Part shown: positions 44,311-51,214 of the stretch, piece by piece
Layout: every line of letters starts with the position of its first letter
How positions within the stretch are numbered: the first letter of the stretch is position 1
Assembly (NCBI RefSeq): GCF_009917485.1
Contig: NZ_QZDT01000015.1
Span: 1 to 64,000 of the forward strand
Direction: 5' to 3'
Source of the DNA: Parablautia muri
GTDB lineage: Bacteria > Bacillota > Clostridia > Lachnospirales > Lachnospiraceae
Length of the DNA stretch: 64,000 nt
The notes under the pieces: model-generated
Databases searched by the model: none
What the model saw: the letters and a program-made list of their open reading frames with translations, nothing else
What the model was told of the DNA's origin: nothing
Program-made: the position numbers and the translations under genes

Positions 44311-44347
44311 AAGAAATCCCTGATGGAATTAGAATCAGGGATTTCTT
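44311..44347. terminator. Bidirectional terminator between metY and the anti-sigma gene
   Basis: A perfect 14-bp stem (44311-44324 with 44334-44347) with a 9-nt loop. Oligo-A/T ends on both sides let it serve both convergent genes. Confidence 0.85.
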
Positions 44348-44386
44348 GTGAAGTGCCGCTTAAAACATGTGGCGGGTCATCTCATA

Positions 44387-44914
44387 TTAGGGATTTGAGT
44401 CTTCTTTTGACTCATAAAGATTGCTTACTTTTCGCACGCCCTCTAATTGACTGATTTGGTTTCGCACTTCATCCGTGTCGGCATCCAGCTTTATGGTAAC
44501 CCGGTAGCTGGAAGAATCTTTAAGGGGATTTTCCGTAAATTGTCCGGCAATGCTCTCATCTAAATATTCCAGCTTAAAATTATCCCATGCTTCATCAGCG
44601 CTTACGTAGCGTACAGAATAAACACCGTCTATGGTATTTAAGATATCTTCAATGGCAATCAGCTGCTGAACAGAGATATCTTTCTCAAAAAATACATTTA
44701 CATTCTTTACCTGATAAAGGTTGTATGCGGCATAGGATGTCGTACTGATACCTGTCAGCAAAGCAAGGGCAATTGCCGCCGCTGCCAGCCTTGAGCGTAT
44801 GAGTAAAGTGGAACCGGCTGGTTTTTGGTGGGTACAGTTTTCTAATAATGCATCGGCCATTTGAGCTGGCATGGTAATGTTTTTGACTACTTGAGTTAAT
44901 TTTGTTTCTTTCAT
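44387..44914 (-). CDS. Putative anti-sigma factor with an FtsX-like extracellular domain
   Basis: A 175-residue single-pass membrane protein. The N-terminal 40 residues are cytoplasmic (KNITMPAQMADALLENC), the helix is near 42-65, and residues about 72-170 resemble the FtsX extracellular domain: VNVFFEKDISVQQLIAIEDIL, GVYSVRYVSADEAWDNF, ENPLKDSSSYRVTIK and LEGVRKVSNLYE. It has no FtsX C-terminal helices. It sits 44 nt behind an ECF sigma gene, so it is likely its membrane anti-sigma partner. GGAGG in an AAGAATGGAGGATT context is 8 nt before ATG 44914. Function by context and fold only. Confidence 0.65.
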   Translation of the reverse strand: MKETKLTQVVKNITMPAQMADALLENCTHQKPAGSTLLIRSRLAAAAIALALLTGISTTSYAAYNLYQVKNVNVFFEKDISVQQLIAIEDILNTIDGVYSVRYVSADEAWDNFKLEYLDESIAGQFTENPLKDSSSYRVTIKLDADTDEVRNQISQLEGVRKVSNLYESKEDSNP

Positions 44915-44958
44915 GAGAATCCTCCATTCTTGTTTCTTAAACAGGATGACGATAAATT

Positions 44959-45438
44959 TTAGTAACCGCCATCTGACAACAGTTCTTTTAATGCGTTACG
45001 ACCTCGTTGCAGACGTTTTTTTACCGCATTTTCCGAAAGACCGGTGATGTGGGCAATTTCTCCAATTTGATAGCCCTCCACATAATGCAAAAGCAAAACC
45101 GTTTTGTATTTCAGGGGAAGGGCAAGGAGCTCCATTAAAAGGCTTGCGTCCGAAGGCACTGCACATACATTTTTAAGGTCTTCTAAATTGCTGTGGGTGT
45201 GCCTCTTTCTAAAGCGCAGACAGTCCTTGCAGGTATTAGCCATGACTTTTAAGAGCCAGGCTTTCTCGTGCTCTTTGTCATGAAAAGAGGGCGCCTTTTC
45301 CATGTATTTGATGAATACTTCCTGCAAAATATCCTGTACGTCATGGGGATTGCCAAGAAGCACATAGCCTGTTCGGTAAAGCAGGTCACCATAGGTTTGA
45401 ATCACATCTCTCATTTGTTCTTCATTTTTGCAGTTCAA
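44959..45438 (-). CDS. ECF-type RNA polymerase sigma factor
   Basis: A 159-residue sigma-70 family factor with only regions 2 and 4. Region 2 shows GNPHDVQDILQEVFIKYMEKA, and region 4 LKYKTVLLLHYVEGYQIGEIAHITGLSENAVKKRLQRGR, a helix-turn-helix. The start is TTG 45438 with GGAGG 7 nt upstream. A membrane protein with an FtsX-like domain follows in the same transcript and may hold the sigma factor inactive. A TGAAAC-type ECF promoter element lies upstream on the same strand, which suggests autoregulation. Confidence 0.85.
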   Translation of the reverse strand: MNCKNEEQMRDVIQTYGDLLYRTGYVLLGNPHDVQDILQEVFIKYMEKAPSFHDKEHEKAWLLKVMANTCKDCLRFRKRHTHSNLEDLKNVCAVPSDASLLMELLALPLKYKTVLLLHYVEGYQIGEIAHITGLSENAVKKRLQRGRNALKELLSDGGY

Positions 45439-45569
45439 ATTTTAACCTCCATACTGCCGCGTTGCAAGTTTGATGCCCCGTCAGCGTGCTGTTTTGTTAC
45501 TTGTAGCGGGGTGTTGACTTCAGGTATCAGATGTGCACAGTCTGATAAATTTAAGAGTCCAGGTTTTCT

Positions 45570-45594
45570 GACTATCTATCATATACACGTTTCA
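45570..45594 (-). promoter_or_regulatory. ECF-type promoter candidate before the sigma gene
   Basis: On the minus strand TGAAAC (45594-45589) is followed by a 16-nt spacer and GTC (45572-45570), the spacing and motifs of autoregulated ECF promoters. It lies about 130 nt upstream of the sigma start. A nearby TATCAGA/TCTGATA dyad (about 45520-45545) is also present. Confidence 0.4.
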
Positions 45595-45603
45595 AAAGCT
45601 TGA

Positions 45604-45986
45604 AAAGTGACCGAAATCAATCTTTTTTGATTTATTTATAAAATGAAAGTCAGAATTACGCAGCATATCCGTTTGTTTTGTGTTATAATGTTTTATGTGA
45701 TTTTGTTTCTTTATAAAAATCATAAAATCTCAATCAAATATGTGGAGGCGGCAGATGATAAAACAATTTAGCAACTAGTAAAGCAATGGCTTTTTTTAGG
45801 ATACTTGACACAAAGCGGTTCTTTGTGTAAGGTGGAAGTATATAAATTTTATAATCAATCAATGAATGGCTTAACGTAACAATTCAGTTTGACAGAACTG
45901 CTACGGTCATAAGATTCATGTAAGAGGGCGCCTGCAACATTATATCCGAGGCCGCTTAAAAAATGATATGGAGGAGATTTGTTAAA
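45604..45986 (+). other. Non-coding gap before the HPt gene, with a mini-ORF
   Basis: No long gene lies here. A TATAAT stands at 45691-45696. GTGGAGGCGG is followed by a 7-codon frame at 45755-45778 (MIKQFSN), then a weak AAAGC/GCTTT hairpin with seven T residues near 45781-45798, reminiscent of an attenuator. TTGACA at 45804-45809 overlaps the foot of an ACACAAAG/CTTTGTGT hairpin. None of this is certain. Confidence 0.3.
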
Positions 45987-46337
45987 ATGAGTATGGTAAA
46001 CGAACTTAGGGAATTGGGCGTTGATGTAGAGGATGCATTGCAGAGGTTTATGGGAAATGAAGGGCTTTTTAACAGAATGATCAAGAAGCTTCCGCCGGCA
46101 GTGAAAGATTTGCAGGTTGTACAGCATTTAGAAGCGGGAGACTATGAAGCGGCTCTTAATAATGCGCATACACTGAAAGGTGTGACAGGAAATCTGTCAA
46201 TTAAACCTCTTTTTAATGCATACAATGAGGCAGTGAATTTGCTCAGGGCAGATAAGCCTGAGGAGGCAAAGAAAAAGGTAGAAGAAATTCTTCCCGTACA
46301 GGAGCAGATTATTGCCTGTATAGAAAAATATCAATAG
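45987..46337 (+). CDS. Orphan HPt-domain protein
   Basis: A 116-residue four-helix protein with the histidine phosphotransfer motif AHTLKGVTGNL near residue 61, in which the His would accept a phosphoryl group. It has no attached kinase or receiver. HPt proteins relay phosphate between hybrid kinases and regulators; the partners are not in the window. GGAGG lies before ATG 45987. It precedes aspS by 19 nt and is probably co-transcribed with it, an unusual pairing. Confidence 0.78.
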   Translation: MSMVNELRELGVDVEDALQRFMGNEGLFNRMIKKLPPAVKDLQVVQHLEAGDYEAALNNAHTLKGVTGNLSIKPLFNAYNEAVNLLRADKPEEAKKKVEEILPVQEQIIACIEKYQ

Positions 46338-46356
46338 GAATAGAGTGAGGTAGAGT

Positions 46357-48123
46357 ATGGTACAGTCAAGAACGCATACGTGTAATCAGCTTAGAATTGA
46401 GGACGTGGGAAATAAAGTCACAATTGTAGGCTGGTATGATAATATGCGAAAGGTCAGCAAGAACCTTGGATTCCTGATTTTGCGTGATTTTTATGGCGTA
46501 ACACAGGTAGTGGTGGAAACAGAAGAAATGATGGCGAAGCTGTCAGGAATTAACAATGAGTCAACGCTCTCAATAACCGGTGTGGTGCGTGAGCGTTCCA
46601 GCAAAAATGCCCAGCTTGCAACTGGCGAGATTGAAGTAGTGCCGGAGGACATTCTGGTTCTTGGCAAATGTATTTACAATGAGCTTCCCTTTGAGGTGAA
46701 CCGTTCGAAGGAGGCAGATGAGGCCGTTAGGTTAAAGTATAGATACCTGGATTTGCGTAATCCTGCAGTGAAAGAAAAAATCGTGCTTCGAAGCAAAATT
46801 GCAGCCGAGCTGCGCAGAAGAATGATAGAACATGATTTTTTGGAAATTACAACGCCGATTTTAACCTGTTCCTCACCGGAAGGTGCAAGAGACTATCTGG
46901 TTCCTTCCAGAAATCATCCGGGTAAATTTTATGCGCTGCCTCAGGCGCCGCAGCAGTTTAAGCAGCTTCTTATGACTTCCGGATTTGACAGGTATTTTCA
47001 GATTGCCCCCTGTTTTCGGGATGAGGATGCAAGAGCAGACCGCTCTCCCGGCGAGTTTTATCAACTGGATATGGAGATGGCCTTTGCAACCCAGGAGGAT
47101 GTGTTTGGGGTAATTGAAGATGTGCTGCCCCCTATTTTTGCGAAATATGGGAAATATAAGACAGCATCCGGTGCGCCTTTTCCAAGGATTTCTTATAGGG
47201 ACGCTATGGAAAAATATGGTTCGGACAAGCCGGATTTGCGAATTGACCTGACCTTACAGAATGCTACCGAATGTATGGCAGATTGCGGTTTTGGACCTTT
47301 TGAGGGACAAAATGTACAGGCAATTGTGGTGGATAATTTTACGCCAACCAGGAAAGTGATTGATAAAATCTGCGCAGATGTGGAGGTACAAAGCGGCCGG
47401 AAGGCTTACTGGTTTAAGGTAGATGAAAAAGGCGAGCTGACAGGCGGCATTTCCAAGTTTTTACAGGACAGGAAGGATAAAGTAATTGCAGCCCTTGGTT
47501 TAAAGAATGGCGATTTTGTAGGCTTATGTGCAGGGAAAAAGGATGATGCGCAAAAAACAGCCGGTGTGTTGCGTAAATTCTTAGGGAATGCCAGCGAAGC
47601 GCATAGGAAGAAAGAATGCTATGAATTTTGCTGGATTGTGGATTTTCCTATGTACGAGATTGGAGAAGAATCCGGTGAGCTGGAATTTTGCCATAATCCC
47701 TTTTCAATGCCGCAGGGGGGGATGGATGCATTGCTCAATAAGGATCCTCTTGACATATACGCTTACCAGTATGACCTTGTATGTAATGGCGTGGAGCTTT
47801 CCTCAGGTGCGGTTCGAAACCATGACCCGGAAATTATGGTAAAGGCATTCCAGATTGTAGGGCTTGGTGAGGAGGCAGTGAAGGCTAAATTCCCAGCTAT
47901 GTATCATGCATTCTGTTATGGGGCGCCTCCCCATGCGGGAATTGCTCCTGGTGTGGACAGAATGGTTATGCTGATTGCAGGAGAGGAAAGTATACGTGAA
48001 ATTATACCTTTCCCTATGAACAAAACAGCACAGGATGTGATGATGGGAGCGCCATCGGAGGTGGATGAGAAGCAGCTTCGTGATGTGCACATTAAGATTG
48101 TACTGCCTGAGGAAAATCAATAG
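46357..48123 (+). CDS. aspS: Aspartyl-tRNA synthetase
   Basis: A 588-residue class IIb bacterial-type enzyme. The N-terminal OB domain binds the anticodon, motif 2 (FRDEDARADRSPGEFYQLDMEM) is near residue 215, the bacterial GAD insertion spans about 290-400, and motif 3 (GIAPGVDRMVMLIAGEESIREIIPFPMN) is near the C-terminus. Whether it also charges tRNA-Asn is not predictable, since a separate asnS or gatCAB cannot be seen. TGAGGTAG precedes ATG 46357. A terminator follows. Confidence 0.96.
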   Translation: MVQSRTHTCNQLRIEDVGNKVTIVGWYDNMRKVSKNLGFLILRDFYGVTQVVVETEEMMAKLSGINNESTLSITGVVRERSSKNAQLATGEIEVVPEDILVLGKCIYNELPFEVNRSKEADEAVRLKYRYLDLRNPAVKEKIVLRSKIAAELRRRMIEHDFLEITTPILTCSSPEGARDYLVPSRNHPGKFYALPQAPQQFKQLLMTSGFDRYFQIAPCFRDEDARADRSPGEFYQLDMEMAFATQEDVFGVIEDVLPPIFAKYGKYKTASGAPFPRISYRDAMEKYGSDKPDLRIDLTLQNATECMADCGFGPFEGQNVQAIVVDNFTPTRKVIDKICADVEVQSGRKAYWFKVDEKGELTGGISKFLQDRKDKVIAALGLKNGDFVGLCAGKKDDAQKTAGVLRKFLGNASEAHRKKECYEFCWIVDFPMYEIGEESGELEFCHNPFSMPQGGMDALLNKDPLDIYAYQYDLVCNGVELSSGAVRNHDPEIMVKAFQIVGLGEEAVKAKFPAMYHAFCYGAPPHAGIAPGVDRMVMLIAGEESIREIIPFPMNKTAQDVMMGAPSEVDEKQLRDVHIKIVLPEENQ

Positions 48124-48129
48124 CAGGAT

Positions 48130-48187
48130 AACCGGACAGAAGATGGATACTACCATAGGCAGTACCCGTTTCCTGCCCGGTTTTTTA
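48130..48187 (+). terminator. Terminator after aspS
   Basis: AACCGGACAG (48130-48139) pairs with CTGCCCGGTT (48173-48182) with one mismatch, and T residues follow to 48186. An inner GGCAG/CTGCC stem (48158-48162 with 48173-48177) is an alternative. Confidence 0.65.
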
Positions 48188-48280
48188 TCTATTTCTATTT
48201 TTTGCCATAAATCATATTGGCTTGAAACGTAACTTATACACGTTCAATTTACGAATTGTCGGTAAAGAAGGAGGATGAAA

Positions 48281-48724
48281 ATGAAAAGGTGTAAAAAGGC
48301 GGCAGCAATGTTAATAGGAGCTGTATTATTGGTTTCTCTTGTTGGATGTGGTGCGAAGCTTGGGGAGGAGTTTACGGAGGAAGTAAATACGCTTGAGGGA
48401 GCAACGCTTACGGTTGACGAGGAATCAGTTAGTTCCGAGGGAATCACTTATACGGTGGATAACCAGTCGGAGACGGATTTAAATTTTGGGCAGGATTACA
48501 GCCTGCAAAAAGAAGAAAAAGGCAAGTGGTATCAGCTCTCCCCGGCCAATCCGGTGGCTGTTACGATGGAACTGTTGTGGGTTCCGGCCGGAAGTTCAGA
48601 GACCCTGGAGATTAATTGGGATGCCGCTTACGGAAAACTGCCTGCAGGACATTACAGAATTTTAAAAAATTTTGCAGATAATGAGAACGGGTATTATCTG
48701 GCAGGAGAATTTACTCTGGAATAG
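48281..48724 (+). CDS. Lipoprotein with a Big_14-like immunoglobulin domain
   Basis: A 147-residue secreted lipoprotein. The signal ends at VSLVGCGAKL (lipobox Cys near residue 23). The mature part resembles a small bacterial Ig-like domain (YSLQKEEKGKWYQLSPANP, then LPAGHYRILKNF), as in the Big_14 family. Role is unknown; such lipoproteins often accompany stress or envelope systems. ATG 48275 sits too close to AAGGAGG, so ATG 48281 is preferred. Confidence 0.7.
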   Translation: MKRCKKAAAMLIGAVLLVSLVGCGAKLGEEFTEEVNTLEGATLTVDEESVSSEGITYTVDNQSETDLNFGQDYSLQKEEKGKWYQLSPANPVAVTMELLWVPAGSSETLEINWDAAYGKLPAGHYRILKNFADNENGYYLAGEFTLE

Positions 48725-48765
48725 ATTGAAAAATCATCCTGGCGGCTGATTTTATCAATCTTCTA
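48724..48765 (+). terminator. Terminator after the lipoprotein gene
   Basis: GATTGAAAAATCA (48724-48736) pairs with TGATTTTATCAATC (48747-48760) with one bulge; TTCTATTT follows. The arm sequence GATTGAAAAATC is the same as in the family A repeats. Confidence 0.65.
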
Positions 48766-48774
48766 TTTAAGCAG

Positions 48775-48943
48775 TATCGCAAGCAGGCTTGCGATATGCA
48801 TGGGGATTAGTGTGAGAAGTACTTCTAGCCACTCACAGCAGGGGCTGTTTCGTGGAGAAGTACTAAGTCTCACACAGGAGAATGCCTAAAATACGGGCAT
48901 TCTCCGCACCGATTTGAGATTCCGCAAAGCGGAATCATGGAGG
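48775..48943 (+). ncRNA. Chain of four hairpins ending in a GGAGG site
   Basis: In order: a perfect 10-bp hairpin (48775-48784 with 48787-48796); a long hairpin 48810-48875 with helices of 8, 9, 4 and 4 bp; a 10-bp hairpin (48877-48886 with 48896-48905); an 8-bp hairpin (48918-48925 with 48929-48936) that leads straight into ATGGAGG (48937-48943). The last two resemble the family B element at 27158-27232. The first repeats at 60977-60999. It may be a structured leader, a mobile palindrome nest, or a small RNA. No long gene lies between here and 49127. Confidence 0.55.
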
Positions 48944-49008
48944 ATAGTGTGGAGAAGATGCTGTTACGCAATACCGACAAATTTTCTAAATATAGCATGT
49001 ATTTTTGG

Positions 49009-49037
49009 TTGACAGAGCGGTCTACAAAATGTAGAAT
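49009..49037 (+). promoter_or_regulatory. Promoter with an internal dyad before the second flavoprotein gene
   Basis: TTGACA (49009-49014), a 17-nt spacer and TAGAAT (49032-49037) form a good SigA promoter. The dyad TCTACA-AAA-TGTAGA (49021-49035) lies between the two boxes, a repressor-like location. Confidence 0.7.
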
Positions 49038-49126
49038 CTGTTTAGAGATATCAGAGCAAAATTTCAGGGCAGCTATAAGAGTATGTTTACCGCTGTTCTG
49101 GGAATGAAAAGGGGCTATGAACAAAA

Positions 49127-49792
49127 GTGAAAGATAAAAAAGCGATATGCATATCAGCTTCTAACATGATGGGAAGCCAGGATAGAAGTACGTCTTATCG
49201 TATATGTCAAATCATATCTAAATGGATGGCTAAAAAAAGAATTTCATGCCAAATATTGGATTTAAGAGAATACATTTTTTCTCCTTGTACGGGATGCGGA
49301 GGGTGCTATAAGAAAAAAAGGTGTGCACATGATGCAGATTTTAATCATATTTATGAAGAAATGACAAAGGCCGATTATATTTTTTTTGTGTCGCCCCACT
49401 ATGCCCCTATACCGGCTAAGCTGTGTGCGCTTCTTGAAAAAATGGAACAGATTACTTTCATACATTGGTGGAGAGATCATACTTATCAGTCAGAGCTTTG
49501 CGGTACACTGGCAGGTCTTATTTCCCACGGAGGTGGGGATGAGAGAGCTCTTAAGAGCTATAAGGAGATGGTAAACGACACAATTTCCAATGCATTGGAT
49601 ACGGTTCAGATGCGGACGGTTCCTTTTAGCTCAGAGTGGAATACGGGGATTTCGCTGCCGGTGGAGAGAGTTTTGGATAAAAAAGGGATTTTTCCTGTGC
49701 AGGAGTATGATTGGAGGAAAATTGAAGAAGAAGTAAGAAAGTATGTGGAAATAATTGTGCAGACTTCGAAATCTTTGTATGCGATATGCTAA
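49127..49792 (+). CDS. Flavodoxin-fold NAD(P)H-dependent oxidoreductase, copy 2
   Basis: A 221-residue protein of the same kind as the product at 34100, with CTGCGGCYKKKRC near residue 55, FFVSPHYAPIPAKL near 90 and VIIVQTSKSL-like C-terminus (EIIVQTSKSLYAIC). It should bind FMN and reduce an unknown quinone, nitro or metal substrate. The Cys motif could hold an Fe-S cluster or zinc. The start is GTG 49127 with AAGGGGC about 12 nt upstream. Its promoter carries an operator-like dyad, which fits induced detoxification. It is an intact paralog, not a recent duplicate by eye. Confidence 0.75.
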   Translation: MKDKKAICISASNMMGSQDRSTSYRICQIISKWMAKKRISCQILDLREYIFSPCTGCGGCYKKKRCAHDADFNHIYEEMTKADYIFFVSPHYAPIPAKLCALLEKMEQITFIHWWRDHTYQSELCGTLAGLISHGGGDERALKSYKEMVNDTISNALDTVQMRTVPFSSEWNTGISLPVERVLDKKGIFPVQEYDWRKIEEEVRKYVEIIVQTSKSLYAIC

Positions 49793-49856
49793 TGGGAGAT
49801 TTACGATTGCAATGATTAGCCATAGTGATTGTACAGATAAATAGATTATGATAGGC

Positions 49857-49892
49857 AGGGATGACATGTTAAGTGGTATGTCATCCCTTTAC
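49857..49892 (+). terminator. Terminator after the second flavoprotein gene
   Basis: An 11-bp stem AGGGATGACAT (49857-49867) with ATGTCATCCCT (49878-49888), 10-nt loop, then T residues. Confidence 0.75.
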
Positions 49893-50068
49893 AGGTTACA
49901 AAAATAAGTGTAATTTTAGATTTGTATATTTATCTTTAGTATGCTATTCTTATAATTAATAATGTGAAAAATAATTTTACACATTATAATTTGTGCCTGT
50001 GCCCAAAGAGGTGGGCCGCTGGAAGCATAGAAATTAATATGATAAATACGGCAGGGTAAAAGTGGCAG

Positions 50069-50780
50069 ATGAACATCAGATATGCATTTAAACGTTCCCT
50101 TCCCGTGATGGCAGGTTATCTGGTATTGGGAATGGGATTTGGAATACTTCTCGAGGCTAAAGGATACGGCGCAGGGTGGGCTTTTTGTATGAGTCTTTTC
50201 ATTTATGCCGGTTCTATGCAATATGTTGCAGTTGATTTGCTTGCAGGCGGTGCTTCGCTGCTTGCAACAGCATTAATGACTTTAATGGTTAATGCAAGGC
50301 ATCTTTTTTATGGTATTTCTATGATAGATAGGTATAAGGAGACAGGTGCGAAAAAGCCTTACCTTGTCTTTGCACTTACGGATGAAACCTATTCTCTTGT
50401 CTGTAGTGGGGATGTGCCGGAGGGGGGTGGATAAGAATCGGTACTTTTTTTTCGTTTCTTTGTTAAACCAAAGCTATTGGATTACAGGCAGTGTGGCCGG
50501 TTCCCTGATAGGAAGTCTGCTTACTTTTAATACAGCAGGGATTGAGTTTTCCATGACGGCTCTGTTTATTGTGGTATTGATTGAGCAGTGGAAGGGAACC
50601 TCTAACCATTTAAGTGCCTTAATTGGCATAGGAGCATCTTTCATCTGCCTTTTGATTTTTGGTGCAGAAGGCTTTCTGATTCCTTCCATGCTTACCATCA
50701 CAATAACGCTTACGGTTTTGAGAGGAAGACTTGTCAGTAAGCAGGACGAAAAGGAAAAAGGCGGTGATACAAATGCATAG
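50069..50780 (+). pseudogene. azlC: azlC split by a frameshift at a G6 tract
   Basis: An AzlC family branched-chain amino acid exporter subunit. The first frame (50069-50434) reads MNIRYAFKRSLPVMAGYLVLG to FALTDETYSLVC and ends shortly after a run of six G (50422-50427). The second frame, shifted by one base, continues directly with GVDKNRYFFFVSLLNQSYWITG to the stop at 50780. Removing one G would give a normal 236-residue protein. azlD overlaps the end by 8 nt and is intact. Possible explanations are mutation, slippage or sequencing error. Confidence 0.85.
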
Positions 50781-51105
50781 CATACATTCCAGGTTAGTAG
50801 TGGTAGTGACCGCTCTGGTCACTTTGCTTTTGCGCGGATTGCCTTTTCTTGTTTTTGGAGGAAAGAAAAAGACATCTGCTTTTATTCAATATCTGTCGGA
50901 GGTGTTGCCCTATGCAATTATCGGGATGCTGGTTGTATATTGCCTTCGCGGTGTACAGCTTTTAGCGGCGCCACATGGCCTGCCTGAAATTCTCGGGGTA
51001 GGAGCGGTCGTATTGTTGCATTTATGGAAAAGGAATACGCTGCTTAGCATTGCACTTGGCACGATTATCTATATGCTGCTTGTGCAGGTGGTATTTCGCG
51101 TATGA
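50773..51105 (+). CDS. azlD: AzlD family branched-chain amino acid exporter subunit
   Basis: A 110-residue membrane protein with about four helices (RLVVVVTALVTLLLRGLPFLV, VLPYAIIGMLVVYCL, LGVGAVVLLHLWKRN, ALGTIIYMLLVQVVF). With AzlC it exports branched-chain amino acids or analogs. Start ATG 50773 has GGCGGTG upstream and lies inside the end of the azlC reading frame. AzlD alone would not form a working exporter, so the azlC frameshift matters. Confidence 0.88.
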   Translation: MHSIHSRLVVVVTALVTLLLRGLPFLVFGGKKKTSAFIQYLSEVLPYAIIGMLVVYCLRGVQLLAAPHGLPEILGVGAVVLLHLWKRNTLLSIALGTIIYMLLVQVVFRV

Positions 51106-51214
51106 GTTATTCCAAGTAGGAATTGTTTTAGTATGAAAAGAACATGTTGCTGTAGAAAATGAATGCCTGCAGGCTATGTTTACAGGCTATGCCCATAGGG
51201 CAAAGGAGGATATT

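Noticed and set aside
48958-49107. A 49-codon frame between the hairpin chain and the second flavoprotein gene
   Set aside because: It covers the promoter at 49009-49037 and has a poor ribosome site; non-coding is more likely.
50069-50780. Programmed ribosomal frameshift in azlC
   Set aside because: No typical slippery heptamer with downstream stimulatory structure is evident, and AzlC is not known to use one; left as a less likely explanation.
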